The notes beneath the pieces were generated by a model that saw nothing but the letters and a program-made list of their open reading frames with translations, ran no database searches and was not told where the DNA came from. From Gallionella sp. (GTDB lineage: Bacteria > Pseudomonadota > Gammaproteobacteria > Burkholderiales > Gallionellaceae): DNA of 64,000 bases. The DNA is taken from NCBI GenBank assembly GCA_028707275.1, contig JAQTUP010000003.1:62001-126000 (forward strand), in the 5' to 3' direction. Below are positions 19,497 through 32,845 of the stretch, piece after piece; positions within the stretch are counted from its first letter, which is position 1, and each line of letters starts with the position of its first letter. The translations under genes and the position numbers were made by a program.

Positions 19497-21023
<1,527 letters not shown>

Positions 21024-21128
21024 TCAGCATACACCCTATTGCTGTTTCGGAGATACACGGCTCATGATTGAGGAAAACCAAGGTATATTGCAACAGTGAA
21101 TAGCGTGAGTCAAAACCTGGGAGTCGAA

Positions 21129-22241
21129 ATGAAGATTGGTATTCCAAAAGAGATCAAGGCAAATGAATATCGTGTCGCTCTGGCACCCTCTGGCGTGGCG
21201 GCGCTGGTTGCGGCAGGACACTCAGTTTATGTGCAATCAAAAGCCGGGGAGGGCAGCGGATTCAGCGATGAACAATACGAGACCTGCGGCGCACAAATTG
21301 TGCAGGATGCCGAAGCCGTATGGGGACGTGCTGAGCTGATCGTCAAAGTCAAGGAGCCTGTCCGCGCTGAGTGGCCGCGCATTCGCTCAGGACAAATTAT
21401 CTTTACCTATTTTCATTTCGCGGCTGACCGCGAATTAACCCTGGCGCATATCGAATCGGGCGCAATCTGCATCGCCTACGAGACCGTCGCACTGCCCACG
21501 GGCGAACTTCCCTTGCTGACCCCCATGTCAGAAGTCGCAGGAAAAATGGCCGTTCAACAAGGCGCAAAATATCTTGAAAAGCTGTATGGCGGGCGCGGCA
21601 TTCTGCTGGGCGGAGCAACAGGTGTAGTCCCGGCTCATGTCGTCATTCTGGGCGGCGGCGTCGCAGGGGGCAATGCCGCACGCATGGCGGCGGGTCTGGG
21701 AGCAAGAGTCACCCTGCTGGATGTTTCACTTGCAAGACTGCGTCATCTTGACGAGATACTCGCCGCAAACGTTCAGACCTTGTTTTCCAATCGCCATAAT
21801 CTTCTGGAACAAATTACCACGGCGGATCTTGTGATAGGCAGCGTGCTCGTGCCGGGGGCTGCCGCACCCAAATTAGTTCTGCGCGATGATTTGAAACTTA
21901 TGCAGCCTGGGAGTGTCATTGTCGACGTCGCAGTAGATCAGGGCGGCTGTATTGAAACCACCCATCCCACTACGCACGAAAACCCGACCTATGTCGTGGA
22001 TGGCGTGATTCACTACGCGGTCGCCAACATGCCAGGCGCGGTGCCGCGCACCTCAACCCTGGCATTGACCAATGCAACGCTGCCTTATGTGCTGCAACTG
22101 GCAAACAAGGGCTGGAAAATCGCACTGCGCGACAATATGCCCCTGCTCAGGGGGCTGAACGTCGCTGCCGGGAAAATCACCTGCCTTCCGGTCGCGGATA
22201 CCTTTGGGCTGCCGTACTCGGCAGCTGAAAAGCTGCTGTGA
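21129..22241 (+). CDS. ald: Alanine dehydrogenase
   Basis: A 370-residue NAD-dependent alanine dehydrogenase that interconverts L-alanine with pyruvate and ammonia. The N terminus MKIGIPKEIKANEYRVAL and the catalytic pair K75 (VKVKEP) and H96 (TYFHFAAD) match the family. The nucleotide-binding Rossmann motif is VVILGGGVAGGNAARMA at about 168-184. The start at 21129 is preceded by GGGAG; an ATG-like start 11 codons earlier is less family-like. It is divergent from the N-ATPase operon. Nothing shows a functional link to the ATPase beyond adjacency. Confidence 0.96.
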   Translation: MKIGIPKEIKANEYRVALAPSGVAALVAAGHSVYVQSKAGEGSGFSDEQYETCGAQIVQDAEAVWGRAELIVKVKEPVRAEWPRIRSGQIIFTYFHFAADRELTLAHIESGAICIAYETVALPTGELPLLTPMSEVAGKMAVQQGAKYLEKLYGGRGILLGGATGVVPAHVVILGGGVAGGNAARMAAGLGARVTLLDVSLARLRHLDEILAANVQTLFSNRHNLLEQITTADLVIGSVLVPGAAAPKLVLRDDLKLMQPGSVIVDVAVDQGGCIETTHPTTHENPTYVVDGVIHYAVANMPGAVPRTSTLALTNATLPYVLQLANKGWKIALRDNMPLLRGLNVAAGKITCLPVADTFGLPYSAAEKLL

Positions 22242-22276
22242 AAGGCACTGTACGGTTTTGAGTCGGACAAGCACGG

Positions 22277-22301
22277 TTGAAAATGCTTACTGCTGTATAA
22301 T
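22277..22301 (+). promoter_or_regulatory. Possible promoter for the Prc-type protease
   Basis: A consensus -10 hexamer TATAAT occurs at 22296-22301, 26 bases before the prc start codon. The nearest -35-like hexamer TTGAAA (22277-22282) is only 13 bases upstream, which is short for sigma70, so the -35 assignment is weak. The ribosome-binding site CGGAG lies at 22316-22320. Confidence 0.4.
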
Positions 22302-22326
22302 TTTTCGACGATTTTCGGAGATAAAA

Positions 22327-24447
22327 ATGAAACATAAATTACTGTGGGTATTGCTGTTTATTACTTCAGCCACGTTCAACACGACGCTCGCGGGAACTCA
22401 GCTCGAACCACTGCCGCAACAGGCAAAAGCCGCGCTCCTGTCCGCTGAAATCATGTCCCGATATCATTACAAACGAGTACCGCTGGACGACAGTTCCTCC
22501 GCAGTCATTTTCGACAACTATTTGAAGGCGCTGGACAGTGAAAAATTATTTTTCATACAGACAGACATCGCTCAATTTGACTATGCGCGAACCCGGCTTG
22601 ACGATGCGATACGCAATGAAGATCTGAGCATTCCTTTTGCTATTTTCAATCTGTACCAGCAACGCATTGCGGAACGCTTTGCGTATGCCAGATCCTTGCT
22701 GGCAAAAGGCTTTGATTTTCAGGAAAACGAAGACTATCAATACACTCGCCGACATGCCGCCTGGCCCGGGACAGCTGACGAAATGAATGACTTGTGGCGC
22801 CGACGTGTAAAAAACGACTGGCTGCGTCTTAAGCTCGCCGGAAAAAACGATAAAGACATCGCCGACACCCTGGCCAAGCGTTATGACAATTCCCTCAGCA
22901 GCCTCTCCAAAGTTAAAAGCGACGATGTTTTTCAAAGTTTTATGAACGCCTACGCCATGGCGATTGACCCTCATACCAATTATTTCGGAGCGCGTGCCTC
23001 GGAGGATTTTGAGGTTTCGATGAGATTATCAATTGTGGGCATAGGGGCTGTGCTGCAGGAAAAAGATGAATACACCACCATCAGGGAGCTAGTGGCAGGC
23101 GGGCCGGCAGCTGTATCGGGGAAACTCAAGGTCGGAGACCGGATTGTCGGCGTGGCACAAGGCGAAAGTGGCACAATCGCTGAAGTATTGGGTCAGCGCA
23201 TCGACGATACGGTTGCACTGATACGCGGAGCTGAAAATTCAGTGGTCGTGCTCGATATTCTCCCCGCAGAGGCGGGGCCTGACGGAAAACATAAACTCAT
23301 TTCACTGATCCGGAAAAAGATCAGCCTGGACAAACAGGCCGCCAGAAAAACCATCATCGAAGTGAAAGAGGGTAGCAGTACACGCCACATCGGTGTCATC
23401 ACACTGCCCGGATTTTACCTTGATTTTGTCGGCCGCCAAAAAGGCGACAAGAATTTCAAGAGTGCATCCCGCGATGTATCGCTCTTGCTGAGTGAACTTA
23501 AAAAAGACAGAGTGGACAGTGTGTTGATTGATCTGAGGAACAATGGAGGAGGTTCATTAGAGGAAGCCATCGAGCTGACAGGTCTGTTCATAGATAAGGG
23601 TCCTGTCGTACAACAACGCGACTCCAAAGGTCACGTTACCGTTGCAAGCGACACGCATGCGGGTCTGGCATGGCGTGGACCTTTAGGCGTACTCATCAAT
23701 CGCGGTTCAGCGTCTGCCTCCGAAATTTTCGCAGCGGCAATCCAGGATTATGGGCGTGGAATCGTTATCGGCGAGACCAGTTTTGGAAAGGGTACGGTTC
23801 AGTCTATTGTCGATCTGGATCAACTGGTAAAAAACGAGAATCCCAAATTAGGAGAACTCAAGATGACAATCGCCCAGTTTTTTCGCGTCAACGGCAGCAC
23901 AACACAATTGCATGGCGTAACGCCTGATATCAGTCTTCCGACATTAACAGACGAAGATGAATTTGGTGAGTCCAGCTACGATAATGCCTTGCCATGGACT
24001 CAAATCAAGGCGGCCGACTATACGCGAGCGGGGGATTTGACAGGGGTCCTGCCCATGTTGATTTCTCAGCACAAAGTACGGGTGGGGCACGATAAAGACT
24101 TCCAGTATTTACGCGAGGATATTGAGGAGTTCAACGCTTTGCGCAAAAAAAACATGATCACTCTCAACGAAACTGAACGCCGCAAGGAGCGTGAAAAACA
24201 AGAAGCACGTATAAAGTCTCGCGAAAAAGATAAAGGAGAGTCGGCGGAGGCTCTGAATTCATCTTTTCAAGATGACGGTCTTCAGTCCAACGAACGCAAC
24301 CTCGAAGCCGATCTGGCAATCGAAAAGTTCAGAAAAAACGCAAAGGATCTGTTGCTGGTTGAAGCCGCGCATATACTCAGCGATGAAGTCGGCCTTCTTA
24401 AAAACCATACCAGACTCACCGCAAGCTCATCGCCTAAATCACACTGA
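22327..24447 (+). CDS. prc: Carboxy-terminal processing protease (tail-specific, S41A)
   Basis: A 706-residue periplasmic protease with signal peptide MKHKLLWVLLFITSATFNTTLAG. The long N-terminal region (about 30-230), PDZ domain (about 225-330) and S41 domain (about 345-510) are followed by a charged C-terminal domain of the DUF3340 type. By alignment with Tsp the catalytic dyad is S463 in NRGSASASEIF and K488 in TSFGKGTVQ. Length matches E. coli Prc/Tsp rather than the shorter CtpA. It degrades proteins with nonpolar C termini and trims envelope proteins. The start at 22327 is set by the signal peptide and CGGAG upstream. Confidence 0.96.
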   Translation: MKHKLLWVLLFITSATFNTTLAGTQLEPLPQQAKAALLSAEIMSRYHYKRVPLDDSSSAVIFDNYLKALDSEKLFFIQTDIAQFDYARTRLDDAIRNEDLSIPFAIFNLYQQRIAERFAYARSLLAKGFDFQENEDYQYTRRHAAWPGTADEMNDLWRRRVKNDWLRLKLAGKNDKDIADTLAKRYDNSLSSLSKVKSDDVFQSFMNAYAMAIDPHTNYFGARASEDFEVSMRLSIVGIGAVLQEKDEYTTIRELVAGGPAAVSGKLKVGDRIVGVAQGESGTIAEVLGQRIDDTVALIRGAENSVVVLDILPAEAGPDGKHKLISLIRKKISLDKQAARKTIIEVKEGSSTRHIGVITLPGFYLDFVGRQKGDKNFKSASRDVSLLLSELKKDRVDSVLIDLRNNGGGSLEEAIELTGLFIDKGPVVQQRDSKGHVTVASDTHAGLAWRGPLGVLINRGSASASEIFAAAIQDYGRGIVIGETSFGKGTVQSIVDLDQLVKNENPKLGELKMTIAQFFRVNGSTTQLHGVTPDISLPTLTDEDEFGESSYDNALPWTQIKAADYTRAGDLTGVLPMLISQHKVRVGHDKDFQYLREDIEEFNALRKKNMITLNETERRKEREKQEARIKSREKDKGESAEALNSSFQDDGLQSNERNLEADLAIEKFRKNAKDLLLVEAAHILSDEVGLLKNHTRLTASSSPKSH

Positions 24448-24480
24448 CGAGCATGACATACAGCCTGTCGCCGACCTGAA

Positions 24481-24518
24481 GGTCCAGGCGGAGAAGTTGC
24501 ATTCCCCTCCGCCTGACC
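24481..24518. repeat. Inverted repeat downstream of prc
   Basis: GGTC-C-AGGCGGAG (24481-24493) pairs with CTCCGCCT-GACC (24507-24518) to give a 12-base-pair stem with one bulged base and a 13-base loop. It lies 34 bases after the prc stop. No T-run follows on either strand, so it is not a classic intrinsic terminator; it could stabilise the 3' end of the prc mRNA. The rest of 24448-24754 holds no gene that I can support. Confidence 0.45.
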
Positions 24519-24754
24519 CCCTGCCTTCAGCGCAAGGGGACGCTTTTCAGGCAGTCCATCTCGTTGACAAGACGGACACCGGTCGTAAAACAACACTCTT
24601 CAGTCAATTTCGCTTTAAACGCCGCAGAATCGAACGGCAATCAGCCTGCCTACGACCCCTGCCAACCCCCGCAAGAATCCATCAGAGCGCATTTTAACAA
24701 GCCTGATCTGCAAGCCTCATCGCCAAGGGAGTACAAACGACTCGGTTTGCTGTC

Positions 24755-24786
24755 ATAAAAAATGGCCGCTCATAAACAGCGGCCAT
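24755..24786 (-). terminator. Intrinsic terminator of gyrB
   Basis: On the minus strand a perfect 9-base stem (ATGGCCGCT / AGCGGCCAT) with a 7-base loop is followed by a run of six T residues. It begins 54 bases after the gyrB stop codon, so it most likely ends the dnaN-gyrB transcript. Confidence 0.85.
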
Positions 24787-24839
24787 CAGGCAAGCATCTT
24801 CGGACAGAGGCGAACTACCTTTTCCGGGAATCTATATTT

Positions 24840-27257
<2,418 letters not shown>

Positions 27258-27289
27258 TTGCATAAAGACAAAATACTATATGTCCCGGG

Positions 27290-28396
27290 CTAAATACGCA
27301 TGGGCATTACCACATATCTGAATTCTAGATCGTCAGGTGAAGTAATCAAAATACTGCTGTTTGGGTTGCCGAAGGAAAATATTGCCATCTCAGTATCGAT
27401 ACTGTTCAATCCATCCAGCAAATAATTTACATTGAAACCGATGTCGATGGCCTCGCCATGATAATCGGTTTCAATTTCCACCTGAGCTTCTTCCTGTTCG
27501 CTGTTACTACTGATGATGCATAAATTCTTTTCGGTTAATACAAATCGAACACCCCTGAATTTCTCGTTTGATAAAATAGCAGCTCTTTGTAATGCCTGCT
27601 GGACAAGAGTGCGATTGATGCTTAAATGATTGCTGTAAACAGGTATAACTCTTTGATAATCAGGGAATTTTCCTTCAATCAACTTGGTTACAAGTTCAAT
27701 TCCTGAAAAAATGGCTTTTAGTTGCTGGCTTGAAAATTCAATTTCAATTTCCTCATTTGCGTCGCTCAATAATTTTGAAAGTTCTACTATCGCCTTCCGT
27801 GGGACGATGATTTCCTGCTTCTGACAAGTGCCTTCTGTTGTTATCGCGTTATACGCCAGCCTGTGCCCATCTGTCGCGACCGCTCTGAATGTATTTTCCT
27901 CGATAACAAAAAGCACCCCGTTCAGATAATAACGTACATCCTGTTGAGCCATCGCAAATTGAACGGAACTCAGCAGATTTTTTAATGCAGCTTGACTCAG
28001 TTTAATTTTATGAGAGCCTGAAAGCTGGCTGTTCAGTTTGGGGAAATCCTGCGCCGGCAGCGACTGAAGATTAAACCTGCTTTTATTTGATTTGATCTGA
28101 GCTTTATTTTCTTTAACCTCGATAGAGACTTTGCTTTGTTCCGGAAGTATACGCAGAATTTCCTGCAACTTTTTTCCGCCCACTGTAATCGCAGTGAACT
28201 CATCGTTTTCAGAATTAGTCTCTATGGATGTTGTTATTTGTATTTCCAGATCAGTTGAAGTGAAGCGTATTTTACCAAACTCATTTTCAATCAATATGTT
28301 AGATAGAATAGGCATCGTTTGTTTACGTTCTACAATACCAACTACTGTTTGCAGAGGCCTTAATAAAACTTCCTTTTCTATCTTTTCAATAAACAT
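27290..28396 (-). CDS. dnaN: DNA polymerase III sliding clamp (beta)
   Basis: A 368-residue beta clamp made of three similar domains of about 120 residues, starting MFIEKIEKEVLLRPLQTVVG with the usual ERKQTMPILSNILIE. The C terminus ends DDLEFRYVVMPMRI, the typical clamp end (VMPMRL/I). It dimerises around DNA as the polymerase processivity factor. It lies directly on the dnaN side of the origin. The gene is visibly more AT-rich than the neighbouring gyrB, in line with the AT-rich origin surroundings. Confidence 0.98.
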   Translation of the reverse strand: MFIEKIEKEVLLRPLQTVVGIVERKQTMPILSNILIENEFGKIRFTSTDLEIQITTSIETNSENDEFTAITVGGKKLQEILRILPEQSKVSIEVKENKAQIKSNKSRFNLQSLPAQDFPKLNSQLSGSHKIKLSQAALKNLLSSVQFAMAQQDVRYYLNGVLFVIEENTFRAVATDGHRLAYNAITTEGTCQKQEIIVPRKAIVELSKLLSDANEEIEIEFSSQQLKAIFSGIELVTKLIEGKFPDYQRVIPVYSNHLSINRTLVQQALQRAAILSNEKFRGVRFVLTEKNLCIISSNSEQEEAQVEIETDYHGEAIDIGFNVNYLLDGLNSIDTEMAIFSFGNPNSSILITSPDDLEFRYVVMPMRI

Positions 28397-29004
28397 AATA
28401 TAAATACCTAATAAGACTAATAATGTCTCAAAATTGAGTGGATAAGTCTGAAATAGTAAATTTATACAATAAGTTACAGTATAAATTTACTTGTGTAAAA
28501 GTTGTTGGCGGATGATGCGTTTGATGTGTACAAGTTTAACAAATTTATTTTATATTGCGTTATTCACAATTTATCCACAGTCCGCCAACAAAGTTACTCA
28601 ACCGAGATTAACCTCATTATCTGTAATATTTCATATGGACACTTAATTTGCCCAGCGTGATTTCAACTTTTAATTCCATCAGCGGGCAGATTATCCTTCC
28701 ATCAGTTCGAGAAGAAATCCATAACGTAGATATATCGCAGTTCAAAGAAAACAAGACTATGGATTAAAAAACAGCTTTTAAGAACTGCTTTTGTTTTTTA
28801 ATAAAGTAATATAAATAACTAATAACCATAATAAGCCGACCTGTTTATTGTTGATAACTTATTTTTTTATATTAAAACAAAATCTTATATTAATTATTGG
28901 CACGTTCTTTAGTTGTTGATCAATCAGGGTGTTTATGTGGATAAGTTTGAGAATTAAATTTTTACCCGGTATATGCACAAGTTATCCACAGTTTTATCAC
29001 ATTT
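28397..29004. other. oriC: Predicted chromosomal replication origin (oriC)
   Basis: This 608-base, gene-free, strongly AT-rich region lies between dnaN and dnaA. Exact DnaA boxes (TTATNCACA) are at 28560-28568 (+), 28571-28579 (+), 28936-28944 (-) and 28982-28990 (+); a one-mismatch box is at 28437-28445 (-). The most AT-rich stretch, about 28780-28915, is the best candidate for the unwinding element. An 11-base inverted repeat, TTGTTGGCGGA at 28502-28512 and its complement at 28581-28591, brackets the first two boxes. A further box lies upstream of dnaA at 30431-30439. Confidence 0.88.
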
Positions 29005-30366
29005 TTATCCCGTCAGTGTCTGGAGTAGGATTTTACAGTCAGCGTCTATCGTCGTATCGACCGCCCTGAGCGCCAGCACTGTCTGACAGGCATGAATAAC
29101 AGTCGAGTGATCTCTACCGCCAAATGCGTTACCTATTTCAGGTAAACTCATTGCTGTCAGTTCGCGAGCCAGGCTCATGGCGATCTGTCTTGGGCGGGTC
29201 AGATTTCTGGTGCGCTTTTTTGATAACAAATCTGCAATTTTGATCCGGTAATAGTCAGCAACGGTTTTTTGTATGTTGTCGATTGAAATCTGTCTGCTTT
29301 GCGCGACCAGAATATCCTTTAAGGCTTCCTTTGCTGATTCAACGGAAATGATCCTCTTGTGAAATTTGGTATATGCCTCGACGCGTTTGAGCGCCCCTTC
29401 CAGTTCACGCACGTTTGAATTGACGTGTTTTGCGATAAAAAAAGCAACGGCATCGTCCAGGGTATATCCGGTCAACGCCGCTTTTTTGAGCAGGATGGCC
29501 ACGCGCATTTCCAGTTCCGGAGGTTCGATTCCGATGGTTAATCCCCATCCGAAACGAGATACCAACCGACTTTCCAATCCTGTCAGTTCCTTTGGAAAAG
29601 TGTCACTGGTCAAAATAACCTGTTTATGCGAATCAACCAGTGTGTTGAATGCATAGAAGAACTCTTCCTGAGTTTTGGCTTTTCCTGCGAAAAACTGAAT
29701 ATCGTCGATCAGCAACACGTCCAGCGAGTGGTAATACTGCTTGAACTCTTCAAATTTATTGGTCTGATAGGCGCGGACGACGTCTGCAACGTAGCGTTCT
29801 GCATGCATATAGCAAACCTTGGCCTGAGGGCGATTTAAAATGATCTGGTTGCCGATGGCCTGGGTTAAATGCGTTTTCCCCAGGCCAACGCCGCCGTAAA
29901 TGAATAACGGATTGTAAGAAACGCCAGGTAATTCGGCTACTTGTGTTGCGGCGGCAAAAGCCAACTGATTGGCTTTTCCAATAACAAAATTTTCAAAGGT
30001 AAGATTTTGATTGAGCTTTCCGTAGCCACGAAAAGAAGTTTCAATTTTGGGTTTTGTTTCTGTAATGACGGGTGGTTTTTTCTTTTCGGGCAGAGGAGAG
30101 GGGGGGGCGGTATTCGCGTTAGTATTTTCCGAAACACGGAATTCAAATTGAGGAACAACGGAATAAGTCTGTTTTGCCAGACGGCTGATTTCCGGAAAGA
30201 AGCGATCCTGTAATATTTTTAAGGTAAAAGTATTGGGCGCTGTCAGAATCAAGGATCCATTATCGCTGGATAATTTAAGCGGTTTGATCCATGAGTTGAA
30301 TTGTTGTGGGGGGAGGCTCTTCTCGAAGGAGAGCAGACAAGTGTCCCAGAAGGCGTCTTCTTGCAT
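29005..30366 (-). CDS. dnaA: Chromosomal replication initiator DnaA
   Basis: A 453-residue initiator. Domain I (1-90, FWDTCLLSFEKSLPPQQFNSWIKPL) interacts with helicase loading partners. A Pro/Lys-rich linker follows (about 95-125). The AAA+ domain has Walker A GGVGLGKTHL and Walker B LLIDDIQFFAGK. The C-terminal domain has the DnaA-box-reading motif GGRDHSTVIHAC. A DnaA box 65 bases upstream of its start (30431-30439) suggests autoregulation. It is divergent from rpmH across 156 bases, the classic arrangement. Confidence 0.98.
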   Translation of the reverse strand: MQEDAFWDTCLLSFEKSLPPQQFNSWIKPLKLSSDNGSLILTAPNTFTLKILQDRFFPEISRLAKQTYSVVPQFEFRVSENTNANTAPPSPLPEKKKPPVITETKPKIETSFRGYGKLNQNLTFENFVIGKANQLAFAAATQVAELPGVSYNPLFIYGGVGLGKTHLTQAIGNQIILNRPQAKVCYMHAERYVADVVRAYQTNKFEEFKQYYHSLDVLLIDDIQFFAGKAKTQEEFFYAFNTLVDSHKQVILTSDTFPKELTGLESRLVSRFGWGLTIGIEPPELEMRVAILLKKAALTGYTLDDAVAFFIAKHVNSNVRELEGALKRVEAYTKFHKRIISVESAKEALKDILVAQSRQISIDNIQKTVADYYRIKIADLLSKKRTRNLTRPRQIAMSLARELTAMSLPEIGNAFGGRDHSTVIHACQTVLALRAVDTTIDADCKILLQTLTG

Positions 30367-30430
30367 ATATACCTAAATAGTCGTGCAAATTAGCAGTAGA
30401 TTTTGGCAATTCTACAGACCCTGTAAAAAC

Positions 30431-30439
30431 TTATCCACA
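30431..30439 (+). promoter_or_regulatory. DnaA box in the dnaA-rpmH divergent promoter region
   Basis: TTATCCACA is an exact DnaA box midway between the two divergent start codons. By position it could let DnaA repress its own promoter; this is inferred from other bacteria. Confidence 0.75.
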
Positions 30440-30459
30440 GGCAATAAAGTAAATTTGTC

Positions 30460-30488
30460 TTGACACTTAAGGTGTAACGCATTGTAAT
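30460..30488 (+). promoter_or_regulatory. Sigma70-type promoter for rpmH
   Basis: A perfect -35 TTGACA (30460-30465), a 17-base spacer and a -10 TGTAAT (30483-30488, one mismatch) lie 34 bases before the rpmH start codon. This is the strongest promoter I can read in the window, as expected for a ribosomal-protein gene. Confidence 0.8.
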
Positions 30489-30522
30489 ACCGCGTTTTAT
30501 GACTTCCCGAGGATAATTCAGA

Positions 30523-30657
30523 ATGAAACGCACATACCAACCTTCAGTTACGAAAAGAAAACGCACCCATGGATTCCTGGTTCGCATGAAAACACGTGGT
30601 GGCCGTGCAGTCATTCGCGCTCGTCGTGCCAAGGGCCGTGCAAGACTCGCTGTTTAA
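30523..30657 (+). CDS. rpmH: 50S ribosomal protein L34
   Basis: A 44-residue, very basic protein beginning [19 protein letters not shown] and ending KGRARLAV, unmistakably L34 of the large ribosomal subunit. It is preceded by GAGGAT and the strong promoter at 30460. Its 3' end overlaps the probable rnpA start, a known arrangement that couples L34 and RNase P protein synthesis. Confidence 0.98.
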   Translation: MKRTYQPSVTKRKRTHGFLVRMKTRGGRAVIRARRAKGRARLAV

Positions 30658-31009
30658 GCAGCAAAATAGCTTTGCCGCTGCGCAGCGAATACCGCGCAGC
30701 GAGGGCTATGGTCAGTGTCTGAAATCACATGTGTTTTCAGACAAATATTTCAAGCTTTTTTTTATTCCAAATCATAAAAAAATGGCCAGATTGGGCATTG
30801 TTGTTGCCAAGCGTTATATGCCGAAATCTGTAGACAGAAATCAGGCTAAGCGTGAAATCAGGGAGCTGTTTCGTGTACACCAGATCAAGGGGTGCGGTAT
30901 TGATTTGGTCGTGATGGCACGCAACACAGAACGCACGGATCAGGGCGCATGCAGGGATGGTTTGAATAAACTCTTCAGTCGGGTAGCAATGAGATGCGCA
31001 GAATCCTGA
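30638..31009 (+). CDS. rnpA: Ribonuclease P protein component
   Basis: RnpA binds the catalytic RNA of RNase P to mature tRNA 5' ends. The core is [39 protein letters not shown]. The usual RNR motif reads RNQ here, with the following KREIRE intact. The start is uncertain. No ATG lies between the rpmH stop and the conserved part, so I choose the in-frame GTG at 30638 (123 residues), inside rpmH; GTG at 30596 is the alternative. The N terminus ([21 protein letters not shown]) is diverged from the usual basic motif. It overlaps yidD by 16 bases. Confidence 0.88.
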   Translation: MQDSLFKQQNSFAAAQRIPRSEGYGQCLKSHVFSDKYFKLFFIPNHKKMARLGIVVAKRYMPKSVDRNQAKREIRELFRVHQIKGCGIDLVVMARNTERTDQGACRDGLNKLFSRVAMRCAES

Positions 31010-31203
31010 TTATCGCCATACGCGGATATCAGTATTTCATTAGTCCGTTCAGTCCTCCAACATGTCGTTTTACTCCGAGCTGTTCCCACTATGCATGTGA
31101 AGCTTTGACCAGGCACGGCCTGTTTAAAGGTTTGTGGTTAAGTATCAAGCGTCTGGCGCGTTGTAATCCCTGGCATCCGGGTGGTTATGATCCTGCACCC
31201 TAA
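30994..31203 (+). CDS. yidD: Membrane protein insertion efficiency factor YidD
   Basis: A 69-residue protein with the invariant YidD pattern [27 protein letters not shown] followed by [10 protein letters not shown]; the three Cys are conserved. It is a peripheral inner-membrane protein that helps YidC-dependent insertion. It overlaps rnpA by 16 bases and lies 19 bases before yidC, the standard order. Confidence 0.96.
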   Translation: MRRILIIAIRGYQYFISPFSPPTCRFTPSCSHYACEALTRHGLFKGLWLSIKRLARCNPWHPGGYDPAP

Positions 31204-31222
31204 TTAATTAAAAAATACCATC

Positions 31223-32845
31223 ATGGACTTTCAGAGACTTTTCCTGTTCTTAATTTTTTCCTTTTCGCTGATGATGGTTTGGGATGGCTGGCAACGCTAT
31301 CAACATCCACAGGAGCAAATACAAGCCGCTTCGGTCAAATCGGATGTTCCTGCGGTAGCGGGTGTCGCGGTTCCCGCCTCTATTATCCAGCAGCCTTCAA
31401 AGGTTGAATCCGGCAGAATAATCAAGGTCAAGACAGATTTTCTGGAAGCAGAAATCAACAGCGTGGGCGGAGATATACAGCGTCTGGATTTCATCAAACA
31501 TCAGGATGGTCAGGATAAAAGTAAACAATTTGTATTGTTTGAAAAAGGAACAGGAACTCACAATTATGTAGCCCAGTCCGGTTTGCTGGGCGCGGGGATG
31601 CCTAATCACACGAGTTTGTTCGCGACTGAACAGGATCACTATGAGCTGAGTGCCAATGCCGACCAATTGCAGGTCAGACTGACGGCAGTCGCGGTGAATG
31701 GAATTAAAGTAGCAAAACTGCTCACTTTTCATAAATCCAGCTATCTTGTTGATGTTGCATATGAAATTGAGAACACGACGGCGGCCGTCGTAACGCCTTC
31801 GGCTTATTATCAGCTTATTCGCGATAGTGCAGACCCTGTCGGTGGCTCTAAAATGGTGCCTACCTATACCGGGATGGCTGTTTACACTGAAAAGGATAAA
31901 TTTCAGAAAGTTGCTTTTTCTGATGTAGATAAAAACAAATTCGATTATCCGAAAGAGTCGGATAACGGCTGGATTGGCATATTGCAGCACTATTTTGTTG
32001 CTGCCTGGATTCCAAAAGAGAAGACGAACCGGGAATTTTTCACCCGGAAACTGGAGGGTGGATCCTATTCCGCCGGCGTCATTGTGCCTGTTCCAGCTAT
32101 CGCTGCCGGGCAGAAATCTGTTGTTTCCGTTCCGCTTTATGCAGGTCCCGCCCAATCAAAACTGGATGAAATTGCGCCAGGTCTTGGGCTGACGGTCGAT
32201 TACGGCTGGTTGACCGTGATTGCAACGCCTATATTCTGGATGTTGACGTTTATCCAGAGCATCGTGCAAAACTGGGGTGTTGCAATTATTTTGCTCACTG
32301 TGTTGATTAAGCTGTTGTTTTTTCCCTTGTCGGCGGCGAGCTATCGCTCCATGGCAAAGATGCGCCTGGTTGCGCCGAAGCTTGAAAAACTCAAAGTACA
32401 GTATGCAAACGACCGCGAAAAATTGAATCGCGCCATGATGGATCTGTACAAGACTGAAAAAATCAACCCGTTGGGCGGGTGTCTTCCTGTCATTATTCAG
32501 ATTCCGGTGTTTATTGCGCTTTACTGGTCGATTCTGGCCAGCGTTGAGATGCGCAATGCGCCGTTTTTTGCCTGGATCACCGATCTGTCTGCGGCTGACC
32601 CGTATTACGTGTTGCCTTTGCTTATGGGGGCGAGCATGTTTTTGCAATCGAAGCTCAACCCGGTTCCACCGGATCCCATGCAGGCCAAGATCATGCAGAT
32701 CATGCCGATCGCATTCAGTGTGGTGTTCTTTTTCTTCCCGGCAGGTCTTGTGTTGTATTCGATCGTCAATAACGGTTTGTCTATCGCCCAGCAATGGTAT
32801 ATCACTCGCGGCGTAGAGGTTGCGAGTGTCCCGGCAAAACGCTGA
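31223..32845 (+). CDS. yidC: Membrane protein insertase YidC
   Basis: A 540-residue insertase of the Gram-negative type. One N-terminal membrane helix (about 3-20) precedes a large periplasmic beta domain (about 55-330). The conserved five-helix core follows (about 340-530), with FFPLSAASYRSMAKMRLVAPKLEKL, GGCLPVIIQIPVFIALYW and the hydrophilic-groove region. It inserts proteins such as the Fo c subunit alone or with SecYEG, which fits the nearby ATP synthase genes only in a general way. mnmE begins inside its 3' end. Confidence 0.97.
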   Translation: MDFQRLFLFLIFSFSLMMVWDGWQRYQHPQEQIQAASVKSDVPAVAGVAVPASIIQQPSKVESGRIIKVKTDFLEAEINSVGGDIQRLDFIKHQDGQDKSKQFVLFEKGTGTHNYVAQSGLLGAGMPNHTSLFATEQDHYELSANADQLQVRLTAVAVNGIKVAKLLTFHKSSYLVDVAYEIENTTAAVVTPSAYYQLIRDSADPVGGSKMVPTYTGMAVYTEKDKFQKVAFSDVDKNKFDYPKESDNGWIGILQHYFVAAWIPKEKTNREFFTRKLEGGSYSAGVIVPVPAIAAGQKSVVSVPLYAGPAQSKLDEIAPGLGLTVDYGWLTVIATPIFWMLTFIQSIVQNWGVAIILLTVLIKLLFFPLSAASYRSMAKMRLVAPKLEKLKVQYANDREKLNRAMMDLYKTEKINPLGGCLPVIIQIPVFIALYWSILASVEMRNAPFFAWITDLSAADPYYVLPLLMGASMFLQSKLNPVPPDPMQAKIMQIMPIAFSVVFFFFPAGLVLYSIVNNGLSIAQQWYITRGVEVASVPAKR

